From Paenibacillus xylanilyticus (GTDB lineage: Bacteria > Bacillota > Bacilli > Paenibacillales > Paenibacillaceae), in assembly GCF_009664365.1 (NCBI RefSeq), contig NZ_CP044310.1:1499001-1563000 (forward strand): a stretch of 64,000 nucleotides of DNA, read 5' to 3'. A program made the translations under genes and the position numbers. The notes beneath the pieces are model-generated. The model searched no databases. It was given only the letters and a program-made list of their open reading frames with translations, and had not been told where the DNA came from. Positions within the stretch are counted from its first letter, which is position 1. Every line of letters begins with the position of its first letter. Below, one piece after another: positions 52,500-60,472 of the stretch.

Positions 52500-52690
52500 T
52501 CGAGTTAATGCAAACGATGAACGGCACAAAGGGTGAAATAGGGAAGCCGGTGTGAATCCGGCACGGTCCCGCCACTGTAAATCAGGACAAGCAGTCCTGT
52601 AAGTCAGGTTACCTGCCCTGGACGTACAAACCGGTGTTCCTTCGAGGAAAGGACAGCGTTTCGGGCAATTCTATGTGCATGAACAGCGGG
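52500..52690 (+). promoter_or_regulatory. Cobalamin riboswitch
   Basis: Contains the full conserved core: AGGGAAGCCGGTGTGAATCC (52540-52559), CGGTCCCGCCACTGTAA (52564-52580) and the B12 box AAGTCAGGTTACCTGCC (52601-52617). Flanking arms extend on both sides and the exact ends are approximate. A terminator follows at 52729. Binding of adenosylcobalamin should turn off the btuF-to-cobQ genes. Confidence 0.95.
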
Positions 52691-52728
52691 TACGCTGTAG
52701 ATGTGCAGATCGCCATATGCGAGACGTC

Positions 52729-52764
52729 ATCCCTGATCCTGACGTAAGGATCGGGGATTTTTTT
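52729..52764 (+). terminator. Terminator of the cobalamin riboswitch
   Basis: ATCCCTGATCC pairs with GGATCGGGGAT around TGACGTAA, followed by seven T. It is the likely expression platform of the switch. Confidence 0.85.
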
Positions 52765-52821
52765 GTTCATATAGGATGAACCTGTAAGCTTTACACTAGA
52801 CCACTACGATTGCAGTACCGT

Positions 52822-52940
52822 CTTCCGATCGCTGTTATCCCCAGATTTCTTTGATCCCCTTATTAAAAGGGGAAATCCGGTGATAAAGGCGAACACTTCG
52901 TTTCTCCAGATCGGTTCTGCACTCTCCGTTAACGTGTAAA
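52822..52940 (+). repeat. Dispersed structured repeat, copy C
   Basis: It begins CTTCCGATCGCTGTTATCCC. Outer stem CCGATC (52825-52830) / GATCGG (52909-52914), core stem TTATCCCCAGATTT / AAATCCGGTGATAA, inner CCCC / GGGG, and a 3' GAAC / GTTTC stem. It lies in the transcribed leader between the riboswitch terminator and btuF. Confidence 0.82.
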
Positions 52941-53042
52941 TGTTGCAGTTCAAACCTTATATAGGAACACCAAAGTATGGGGAGTAAGAGTTTGAGCATG
53001 TCGCAAGAAATAGTACAAATAGAGAAGGGGAGAATGAACAGA

Positions 53043-54044
53043 ATGAACATCAAGAATTGGAAAGGCATGGCGTCCCTGCTGACAGCAGCGATGCTCACAC
53101 TGGCTTTGGCCGGATGTGGAAATGCAACAACGAACGAGGGAACAGGTACGTCTACGCAGCAGCCGGCACAGGAGCAATCCCAAGGCCAGGAGCAGACGGA
53201 TCTCAAAACACAATATCCACTTACGGTAACGGATGCAACTGGTGAATCCTTCACGTTTGAGAAAGCGCCAGCCAAAATCGTATCCGTGTCTCCGGCAGAA
53301 ACTGAGTCATTGTTCGCCCTTGGACTGGACGAGCAGATCGTAGGCGTATCCGACTATGACGATTATCCGGAAGCTGCAACGACCAAACCGAAAATGGGCG
53401 GTGTGTCGAAGCCCAATGAAGAATCAATTATCGCAGCTGAAGCAGACATCGTATTTACAGGCATCTCCATGAGCGAAGAGGCTGTGACCAAGCTGCGCGA
53501 GCTGGGTATCACCATTTTCAAAACAGATCCGAAATCGATAGACGATGTCATGAACAACATCGAAACGTTCGGAAAAATCACGGATCATCAGGAGCAGGCA
53601 CAGGAGCTCATCACGAAGATGAAACAAGATGTAGCGGACGTAACCGAAGCGGTTAAGGCTGTGAAGTCGGAAGATCAGAAAAAGGTATATGTTGAATTCT
53701 CCCCAGGCTGGACTGTGGGTAAAGGCGAATTCATGGATGAACTGATTACGGTAGCCGGTGGAATCAACGTTGCTTCCGACCTCGTGGGCTGGAATGAAAT
53801 TAACGAAGAGAACATTATTGCTTCCAATCCGGATGTCATTCTGTACGCCAATGATGTTATTGATGAGAACTCCAAAACATTGGATCAGATCATCAAAGAG
53901 CGCAGCGGCTGGGATCAAATCACAGCAGTGAAAGACGATGCAGTCATTGGCCTGGATGCCAATCTGCTAAGCCGTCCGGGTCCACGTGTAACAGAAGGTT
54001 TGAAAGCTGTAGCCAAAGCGATCTATCCTGACCTGTTCCAATGA
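53043..54044 (+). CDS. btuF: Corrinoid ABC transporter substrate-binding lipoprotein (BtuF-like)
   Basis: A 333-residue lipoprotein. The start at 53043 gives a signal peptide ending LALAGC (Cys about 22); AAGGGGAG (53025-53032) is well spaced from it but too close to ATG 53034. The mature part is a helical-backbone metal-receptor fold with IVSVSPAETESLFALGLDEQ (about 80-99) and EEDIVFTG-like strands. Riboswitch control and downstream btuCD and cob genes support corrinoid over siderophore binding. Confidence 0.88.
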   Translation: MNIKNWKGMASLLTAAMLTLALAGCGNATTNEGTGTSTQQPAQEQSQGQEQTDLKTQYPLTVTDATGESFTFEKAPAKIVSVSPAETESLFALGLDEQIVGVSDYDDYPEAATTKPKMGGVSKPNEESIIAAEADIVFTGISMSEEAVTKLRELGITIFKTDPKSIDDVMNNIETFGKITDHQEQAQELITKMKQDVADVTEAVKAVKSEDQKKVYVEFSPGWTVGKGEFMDELITVAGGINVASDLVGWNEINEENIIASNPDVILYANDVIDENSKTLDQIIKERSGWDQITAVKDDAVIGLDANLLSRPGPRVTEGLKAVAKAIYPDLFQ

Positions 54045-55087
54045 GTAAAAAGCTGGCAGTGTACGGAACAGCCGGAATTCTGCTGCTTGTGCTGACTGTG
54101 CTGATCTGTACGGGCATCGGTTCAGTGGCTCTGCCTGTCCGTGACATTGCAGGTATTCTGCTTCATCACATGCCATGGATTGGAGACTGGATCACGCCCG
54201 ACTGGAGTACGGCAGCCGAGCAGATTATATGGAAGGTCAGGTTCCCGCGGGTGCTGCTTGCTGTACTCGTGGGTGCATCGCTGGCCATCGCCGGAGCGGG
54301 CTTCCAGGGGGTCCTTCGTAACCCGCTGGCAGATCCGTTTACGCTTGGCGTATCGTCTGGCGCATCGGTGGGTGCTGCTTTTCTGATTTTCTTCGGATTG
54401 CAGTATGCACTGATCGGAATCTGGACCTTGCCGCTCGTTGCGTTTTTGACGGGCGTGCTCACATTATGGTTTGTGCTCGCCCTGGCTCGTGAAGGGCGCA
54501 AAATACCGACGCACAGCCTGATTCTGGCTGGTGTGGTGATGCAAAGTTTTCTGGGAGCGGTGGTCTCCTTCCTGTCGACCATGTCGAAACAGACAATTAA
54601 CGAAATTATATACTGGACGATGGGAAGTCTGGCTCTGCGTGGGTGGTCGTATACGGCCATCCTTTTCCCGTATTTTATACTCGGTCTGATTTTCCTCTGG
54701 AGCCGTGCCCGTTCCTTGAATGTGCTTGCACTGGGGGAACGGCAGGCTGCACATATCGGTGTCCAGGTGGATGGACTGAAGCTATCCGTCCTTGCCGTAG
54801 GAACACTGCTTACCGCCGGGGCGGTCTCGGTTTCGGGTGTCATTGGATTCGTAGGTCTTGTCATCCCGCATATTCTTCGGCTGATCGTTGGGCCTGACTA
54901 TCGTTTGCTAGTTCCCTTGTCCGCGATTGGCGGAGCCATCTTCATGGTATGGGCCGATACGATAGCACGCTCCCTGCTGGCCCCGACCGAAATTCCGCTT
55001 GGTGTGGTGACGGCCTTTGTAGGGGCTCCTTTCTTCGCGTATCTGCTGCATCGGAATAAAAAGCTGCGAAAAGGGGTGATGCCATGA
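54041..55087 (+). CDS. btuC: Corrinoid ABC transporter permease (FecCD family, BtuC-like)
   Basis: A 348-residue permease with about ten helices. FecCD signatures are KVRFPRVLLAVLVGASLAIA (about 63-82), LADPFTLGVSSGASVGAAF (about 98), TVSGVIGFVGLVIPHILRLI-like VSGVIGFVGLVIPHILR (about 265) and a C-terminal PTEIPLGVVTAFVGAPFFAYL segment (quoted in part). ATGA overlap with btuF. Confidence 0.92.
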   Translation: MSKKLAVYGTAGILLLVLTVLICTGIGSVALPVRDIAGILLHHMPWIGDWITPDWSTAAEQIIWKVRFPRVLLAVLVGASLAIAGAGFQGVLRNPLADPFTLGVSSGASVGAAFLIFFGLQYALIGIWTLPLVAFLTGVLTLWFVLALAREGRKIPTHSLILAGVVMQSFLGAVVSFLSTMSKQTINEIIYWTMGSLALRGWSYTAILFPYFILGLIFLWSRARSLNVLALGERQAAHIGVQVDGLKLSVLAVGTLLTAGAVSVSGVIGFVGLVIPHILRLIVGPDYRLLVPLSAIGGAIFMVWADTIARSLLAPTEIPLGVVTAFVGAPFFAYLLHRNKKLRKGVMP

Positions 55088-55917
55088 GTAAAAGCATGGG
55101 TACAAGCATGGGTACAAGCGTTACCTTAAACGATCCGCTGATTGAAATTGCGGGAGCAGGCAAAATGTATGGTCAGCACCGGGCGCTGCATAACGTGGAC
55201 TGGCATGTCACAGAGGGCGAATGGTGGGGTGTCGTTGGTCCAAACGGAAGCGGAAAATCAACGCTGCTTCAGCTCATTGCAGGAACCGAACAGCCTGGCG
55301 CAGGCAGCATTCGGATTGCAGGACGGGAGATTACCTCATACACTCGCAAAGATCTGTCCCGCATGATTGCAGTATTACAGCAGGACGGCCTGCCTGCCAT
55401 CTCCTATCCCGTCCGGGATGTGGTGGAGATGGGACGTTATCCTTATCAGAATTGGTTAGGCAGGGAATCGGCGGACGGAGCGAAAGTGGTGAACCGGGTA
55501 CTGGAAGAACTGGGTCTAACCGAAATGGCCGACAGGCCGCTCGATGCACTCAGCGGCGGGCAGAGGCAGCGGGTGGCGCTCGCCAAAGTGATGGCCCAGG
55601 AGCCCCAATTGTTATTGCTGGATGAGCCAACCACCTTTCTTGATATCCGATATCAATTGCAATTCATGGAGCTATTATCTTCCTGGCGGCAAAAAAACAA
55701 CATTACCATTGTGGCTGTACTGCACGATCTGAACCTCGCTGCGCAATTCTGCGATCAGATTCTCGCTCTGCGCGAGGGCATGTGCGTAAGCAGTGGAACA
55801 CCACATTCGTTGATGACGGAAGTGAACATTCGGGATATCTTCCGGGTGAACCCGGCCATGGTCAATCATCCCGATACTGGACTGCCGCAATTGTTGCTGC
55901 GGCGAGAACACGAGTGA
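55084..55917 (+). CDS. btuD: Corrinoid ABC transporter ATP-binding protein (BtuD-like)
   Basis: A 277-residue ATPase. Walker A is GPNGSGKSTLLQLI (about residues 50-63), the signature LSGGQRQRVALAKVM lies at about 157 and Walker B is LLLLDEPTTFLDI (about 177). The N-terminus has a 12-bp tandem duplication that repeats MGTS (residues 5-8 and 9-12). ATGA overlap with btuC. A 48-bp gap precedes cobT. Confidence 0.92.
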   Translation: MSKSMGTSMGTSVTLNDPLIEIAGAGKMYGQHRALHNVDWHVTEGEWWGVVGPNGSGKSTLLQLIAGTEQPGAGSIRIAGREITSYTRKDLSRMIAVLQQDGLPAISYPVRDVVEMGRYPYQNWLGRESADGAKVVNRVLEELGLTEMADRPLDALSGGQRQRVALAKVMAQEPQLLLLDEPTTFLDIRYQLQFMELLSSWRQKNNITIVAVLHDLNLAAQFCDQILALREGMCVSSGTPHSLMTEVNIRDIFRVNPAMVNHPDTGLPQLLLRREHE

Positions 55918-55965
55918 ACGTTAAGCGGGGCGACCCTATATTTTGATGAAGGAAGTGCTGGCGGT

Positions 55966-57093
55966 ATGAATAATGAACAGACGTTGGAACAGTTAATTGA
56001 TCGGATCGTGGGTCCTAATGAAGAAGTGGCGGCAGAGGCCTCTGCTCATGTGGATTCATTAACGAAACCGCCGGGCAGTCTCGGCAAACTGGAACAGCTG
56101 GTTATTCGACTTGCGGGGATAACCGGCGAGGCTCGGCCTTGTCTGGATCGCAGGGCCGTCATCGTTATGGCTGCCGATCACGGCGTCGTTGCCGAAGGCA
56201 TCAGTGCGTTCCCGGCAGAGGTAACGCCGCAGATGGTTCATAATTTTCTGGCAGGAGGAGCGGCCGTCAACGTTCTGGCGCGCCATGCAGGGGCAGATGT
56301 CATCTGTGTGGACATTGGTGTGAATGCCGATCTGGAACACCCGGACCTGGTCTCCCGCAAAGTACGCAAAGGTACAGCCAACATGGCGCAGGGCGCAGCC
56401 ATGAGCCGTGATGAGGCGATCCAGGCGATTCTTGCTGGAGCCGAGGTCGTAGCGACTCAAGTCGCAAAGGGAACCCGGTTGTTTGTCACCGGTGAAATGG
56501 GTATCGGAAATACTACGGCGAGTGCCGCAGTCATGTGTGCTTTAACCGGAACGGCACCTGCATCTGCGGTTGGTCGGGGAACAGGAATGGATGACGCAGG
56601 TTTGCAGCGCAAAGCCGCTGTAGTCAGCCGGGCACTTAGTGTGAACGCACCGGATGCAGACGATGCCCTGGATGTGCTTGGCAAAGTGGGCGGATTGGAA
56701 ATTGCCGGACTGACAGGTGTCATCCTCGCAGCGGCAGCTCATGGCTGCCCTGTGGTGGTGGATGGGTTTATCTCCACTGCAGCTGCACTGATTGCGAGAC
56801 AGCTTGCTCCGGTCAGTGTGGAATATATGATTGCTTCCCATACCTCGCATGAAAGTGGGCATGCTGCGCTTCTGCGCGAACTTGGCCTCAAACCGATGCT
56901 GGATCTGGACATGCGGCTGGGTGAGGGGACAGGTGGTGTGCTCAGTCTTCATTTAATCGATGCGGCTTGCCGTATTTTGAATGAGATGGCCACATTTGCA
57001 AGCGCTGGTGTATCGGGAAGTTCGAATGAGAATGAGACCGTGGATGACTCATCGACAACTGCTGGAGCAGTTCGGGGAGAGGTATCTCCATGA
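55966..57093 (+). CDS. cobT: Nicotinate-nucleotide-dimethylbenzimidazole phosphoribosyltransferase
   Basis: A 375-residue enzyme that makes alpha-ribazole phosphate, activating the lower base of B12. Signatures are LTKPPGSLGKLEQLVIRLAG (about 32-51), VMAADHGVVAEGISAFP (about 67), TGEMGIGNTTASAA (about 175) and the catalytic glutamate in DMRLGEGTGG (about 318). It ends about 25 residues later than typical, with an Asn/Ser/Thr-rich tail. ATGA overlap with cobU. Confidence 0.95.
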   Translation: MNNEQTLEQLIDRIVGPNEEVAAEASAHVDSLTKPPGSLGKLEQLVIRLAGITGEARPCLDRRAVIVMAADHGVVAEGISAFPAEVTPQMVHNFLAGGAAVNVLARHAGADVICVDIGVNADLEHPDLVSRKVRKGTANMAQGAAMSRDEAIQAILAGAEVVATQVAKGTRLFVTGEMGIGNTTASAAVMCALTGTAPASAVGRGTGMDDAGLQRKAAVVSRALSVNAPDADDALDVLGKVGGLEIAGLTGVILAAAAHGCPVVVDGFISTAAALIARQLAPVSVEYMIASHTSHESGHAALLRELGLKPMLDLDMRLGEGTGGVLSLHLIDAACRILNEMATFASAGVSGSSNENETVDDSSTTAGAVRGEVSP

Positions 57094-57650
57094 GTGTACT
57101 TGTAACGGGCGGGGCAAGGAGCGGCAAAAGCTCCTTTGCCGAGCGTCTCTGCATGCAGCGCTCCTCCGAAGCCTGGTATGTCGCAACTGCACAGGCGTAT
57201 GATGACGAGATGCGTGAACGGATACGTCTGCATCAGAATCAGCGTGATGAAGTGGGGTACCTGTGGCATACCGTGGAGGAACCCTTGGCACTGCCAGAAC
57301 TCATCACCCGAATGGGGGAATCGCATACAGGATCGTCTGCTCCGACCATTTTGGTGGATTGCCTGACGCTTTGGTTGACTAATGTCCTGCTTACCCACGA
57401 GCATGAGCCTGAGCAAGTTATTCAGGATCATATGAATGCACTGGTAACCGCCATCGAGTCCTATCCCGGGCTGCTTGTCCTGGTTACGAATGAAGTGGGT
57501 GACGGCATCGTACCGGAGTATGCACTTGGCAGAAGATATCGGGATCTGGCGGGCATATTGAATCAGCGAGTTGCTGCCATTAGCCGCGAGGTTTTCCTGG
57601 TAACGGTAGGGATTGCAATGGAGCTGAAGAGCAAGGAGTATCGCTTATGA
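57090..57650 (+). CDS. cobU: Adenosylcobinamide kinase / guanylyltransferase
   Basis: A 186-residue bifunctional enzyme that phosphorylates adenosylcobinamide and adds GMP. The P-loop is VTGGARSGKSSFAERL (residues 4-19), followed by YVATAQAYDDEM (about 29), the VDCLTLWLTNVL Walker B region (about 89) and TNEVGDGIVPEYALGRRYRD (about 130-149). Length is typical. Four-base overlaps couple it to cobT and cobS. Confidence 0.94.
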   Translation: MSVLVTGGARSGKSSFAERLCMQRSSEAWYVATAQAYDDEMRERIRLHQNQRDEVGYLWHTVEEPLALPELITRMGESHTGSSAPTILVDCLTLWLTNVLLTHEHEPEQVIQDHMNALVTAIESYPGLLVLVTNEVGDGIVPEYALGRRYRDLAGILNQRVAAISREVFLVTVGIAMELKSKEYRL

Positions 57651-58633
57651 GCCATGACGGTAACGATAGCCAGCATAATCGTGAGGAAATGACCCATGAA
57701 GACCACCTAAATCAGGTAAACGAGGGGCCTGCTCAGGGTGCGGAATATGTAAACCGACTGGATCAAAAACATGCGGCTGCGGCCGCTTTTCAATTTTTGT
57801 CCCGTTTCCCGGTGAAAATGCAGATTGATTTCGTTCCGCCACTGCTGCGGGAAAGTGTAGTCTATTATCCGCTGGTCGGTGCGGCCATTGGTTTAAGTGT
57901 CTGGATTGGAGGCGCGCTTACCGGTGCACTGCTGCCATCGTTCCCGGCGGCCGTATTAACCCTGACCCTTTGGGTGTGGCTTACGGGGGGACTCCATCTC
58001 GATGGCTGGATGGATACAGCGGATGGCCTGCTCAGCTATCGTACCCGTGAGCGAATGCTGGAGATTATGAAAGACAGCCGCGTTGGAGCTATGGGCGTGA
58101 TTGCCTGCGTGCTGCTGCTCATGATGAAAGCAGCCTTAATTGCTGATTTTATCGCACGTGGTAACTGGCTGTATGGAGCGCTGCTAATTCTGCCCATGAT
58201 CTGGAGCCGCTGGTTTATGGTGTATGCCATTTCGGCTTGGCCGAATGCCAGGGGGGACGATGGACTTGCTGTCCTGTTCAAGGGCCTTGGTGAACGAAAA
58301 GAAGTCCAGCGGGCACGAAGTGCTGCGGTTGGATTGACCATCCTGGCGGCTGTCATTACACTTGCCGCGGTGTGGATCTTTCAGCCAGGCAGCAGTATGG
58401 TAGAAATGCTGGCGATGGATAGGGGCCTTGGGACATTACCTTGGTGGCTATATCCTATTGCAGCTGCCATTTTGGTACCGCTGGCGGCATATCTTATCGG
58501 CAAGTTCGTTGCCGGACGCATTAGCGAGAGGTTAGGCGGACTTACTGGAGATACTTATGGTGCGATGAATGAGCTGCTGGAAGCCGCTCTGTTGACGGTG
58601 TTAAGTCTGCTGCAGGGATTATTTTTGATATAG
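57647..58633 (+). CDS. cobS: Adenosylcobalamin-5'-phosphate synthase CobS
   Basis: A 328-residue integral membrane transferase that joins GDP-cobinamide to alpha-ribazole phosphate. Family motifs are FQFLSRFPV (about 48), VYYPLVGAAIGL (about 72), GGLHLDGWMDTADGLLSY (about 111-128) and the C-terminal GGLTGDTYGAMNELLEAALL (about 299-318). About 45 hydrophilic residues precede the usual start; the ATGA overlap with cobU supports using the first ATG. Confidence 0.92.
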   Translation: MSHDGNDSQHNREEMTHEDHLNQVNEGPAQGAEYVNRLDQKHAAAAAFQFLSRFPVKMQIDFVPPLLRESVVYYPLVGAAIGLSVWIGGALTGALLPSFPAAVLTLTLWVWLTGGLHLDGWMDTADGLLSYRTRERMLEIMKDSRVGAMGVIACVLLLMMKAALIADFIARGNWLYGALLILPMIWSRWFMVYAISAWPNARGDDGLAVLFKGLGERKEVQRARSAAVGLTILAAVITLAAVWIFQPGSSMVEMLAMDRGLGTLPWWLYPIAAAILVPLAAYLIGKFVAGRISERLGGLTGDTYGAMNELLEAALLTVLSLLQGLFLI

Positions 58634-58692
58634 GGAACGAACGGAAATGAGTAATGTGGAGCATAACGCGAAAGAGCTGAGGTGATTGGAAC

Positions 58693-60291
58693 GTGCAGGG
58701 TACGCCTGTAGGACAAGCGGCGGTATTGATGCTGCAAGGTACGGCATCGGATGTGGGGAAGAGTGTTATTACTACGGCATTATGCCGGATATTCAAGCAG
58801 GATGGCTTCAGACCGGCCCCGTTTAAATCACAAAATATGGCGCTCAACTCCTACGTAACCGAAGATGGCAAGGAGATTGGCAGAGCCCAGGGAGCGCAGG
58901 CAGAAGCGTGCGGCATTGAAGCAACAACGGATATGAACCCGATATTGATCAAGCCCGTGCGGGATATGCACTCGCAGATCGTGGTGCACGGTGTACCTTT
59001 TGCCCAGATGAGCGCTTCGGATTATCGTCAGCATTTCCTGCCGGAAGCGAAGCAGACAGTCATGGATGCGCTGAATCGGCTGCGCAAAACCTATGATATT
59101 GTATTGATGGAAGGCGCAGGCAGTCCGGCCGAGATTAACTTGAAGGACCGGGACATTGTCAATATGAATCTGGCAGGCTGGGCGGATTCGCCAGTCATTC
59201 TGATCTCGGACATTGATCGCGGAGGCGTGTTTGCTTCCATTGTAGGTACACTTGAGCTGTTGGAGCCGCATGAGGTCCAGCGTGTAAAAGGATTTATCAT
59301 TAATAAATTCCGGGGGGATCTGTCCCTGCTGCAGCCTGGACTCGATTGGCTCGAAGAGCGGACGGGCATTCCGGTATTGGGCGTACTGCCATACATAAGA
59401 GATATTCAGATTGAAGCTGAGGATTCCGTGGTGCTGGACTCCATGCGTCATGGCAGATCAGGGATAAGAGAGCTGGATCTTGCCGTTATTCGTTATCCGC
59501 GGATTTCCAACTTTACGGACTTTGACTCGCTGTCCCGTGAACCGGATGTCAATGTACGGTATGTGACTTCACCGGAAGAGCTGGGCCAGCCGGATGCCAT
59601 TTTGCTTCCGGGTACGAAGGATACGATTGGTGATCTCGCATTCCTGAGAGAGTCGGGTCTCGAGCAAGCGATCGCGAGTCAGACCGAACGTGATCATGTA
59701 CAGCTTGTGGGGATATGCGGTGGTTATCAAATGCTGGGCCAGCATTTGAAGGATCCGTTTGCAGTGGAAGCGAACCAGATTCAGGAGGCGCGGGGTCTGG
59801 GATGGCTGCCGCTGTCGACCACTTTTCTGGAACATAAACAGACGGTAAGAGCTTCGGGGCGAGTGCAGCAGCGACATCCGATTCGTCTATACGGGGATCA
59901 AGATTCAGTTGATTCCATGCCGGTGAATGGGTACGAGATTCATATGGGCGTGACCGAGTGCCACGATGCGAAGCAGGTGACTGCGCTGTTTGAGATTGCT
60001 CATACAGGTGGTCAGCCTTTTCAGGAGGGCTGGGGAAGCCCGGATGGCAAAGTATGGGGAACGTACTTGCATGGTTTGTTTGAAAGTGACCAGTTCCGCC
60101 GTTCCTGGCTTAATGGCCTTCGGCTAGGGAAAGGACTCGCTCCGCTTCAGGAAACCTATAGTGCTCATGAACGCAAGGAGATGGAATTCGACCGGGTGGC
60201 CGAGTCTCTGCGCTCAGCCTTGGACATGAAACGTGTATACGAAATTATGGGTATCCAGTACGGAGATACAGCCTCAACTGTTAATGATTGA
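58693..60291 (+). CDS. cobQ: Cobyric acid synthase
   Basis: A 532-residue glutamine-dependent amidase (CbiP type) acting on adenosylcobyrinic acid a,c-diamide. The N-terminal dethiobiotin-synthetase-like ATPase domain has MLQGTASDVGKSVITTALCR (about 13-32). The C-terminal class I amidotransferase domain has the nucleophile in VGICGGYQMLGQ (about 337) and His in GTYLHGLFES (about 456). GTG 58693 follows GAGGTGATT (58679-58687). It is the last gene of the operon. Confidence 0.95.
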   Translation: MQGTPVGQAAVLMLQGTASDVGKSVITTALCRIFKQDGFRPAPFKSQNMALNSYVTEDGKEIGRAQGAQAEACGIEATTDMNPILIKPVRDMHSQIVVHGVPFAQMSASDYRQHFLPEAKQTVMDALNRLRKTYDIVLMEGAGSPAEINLKDRDIVNMNLAGWADSPVILISDIDRGGVFASIVGTLELLEPHEVQRVKGFIINKFRGDLSLLQPGLDWLEERTGIPVLGVLPYIRDIQIEAEDSVVLDSMRHGRSGIRELDLAVIRYPRISNFTDFDSLSREPDVNVRYVTSPEELGQPDAILLPGTKDTIGDLAFLRESGLEQAIASQTERDHVQLVGICGGYQMLGQHLKDPFAVEANQIQEARGLGWLPLSTTFLEHKQTVRASGRVQQRHPIRLYGDQDSVDSMPVNGYEIHMGVTECHDAKQVTALFEIAHTGGQPFQEGWGSPDGKVWGTYLHGLFESDQFRRSWLNGLRLGKGLAPLQETYSAHERKEMEFDRVAESLRSALDMKRVYEIMGIQYGDTASTVND

Positions 60292-60339
60292 TTAGCAAGC
60301 TGGTGTATGATCAGCCATTGATAACTTTCTATATAATAA

Positions 60340-60404
60340 AAAAACACCCCCATGTGTATACACAGTACCCGGAAACGGGCTGCTGTTACGCATGGGGGTA
60401 TTTG
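60340..60404. terminator. Bidirectional terminator between cobQ and MCP gene
   Basis: ACCCCCATG and CATGGGGGT close a large stem with an inner CCCGGAAACGGG hairpin. A run of A precedes it and ATTTG follows. Confidence 0.75.
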
Positions 60405-60472
60405 CTTGTCTGTGGTTTAATTGTGGTTCACCTAAGGGAATGATGGTTTAATGTTATACCTGGATTGGTATT

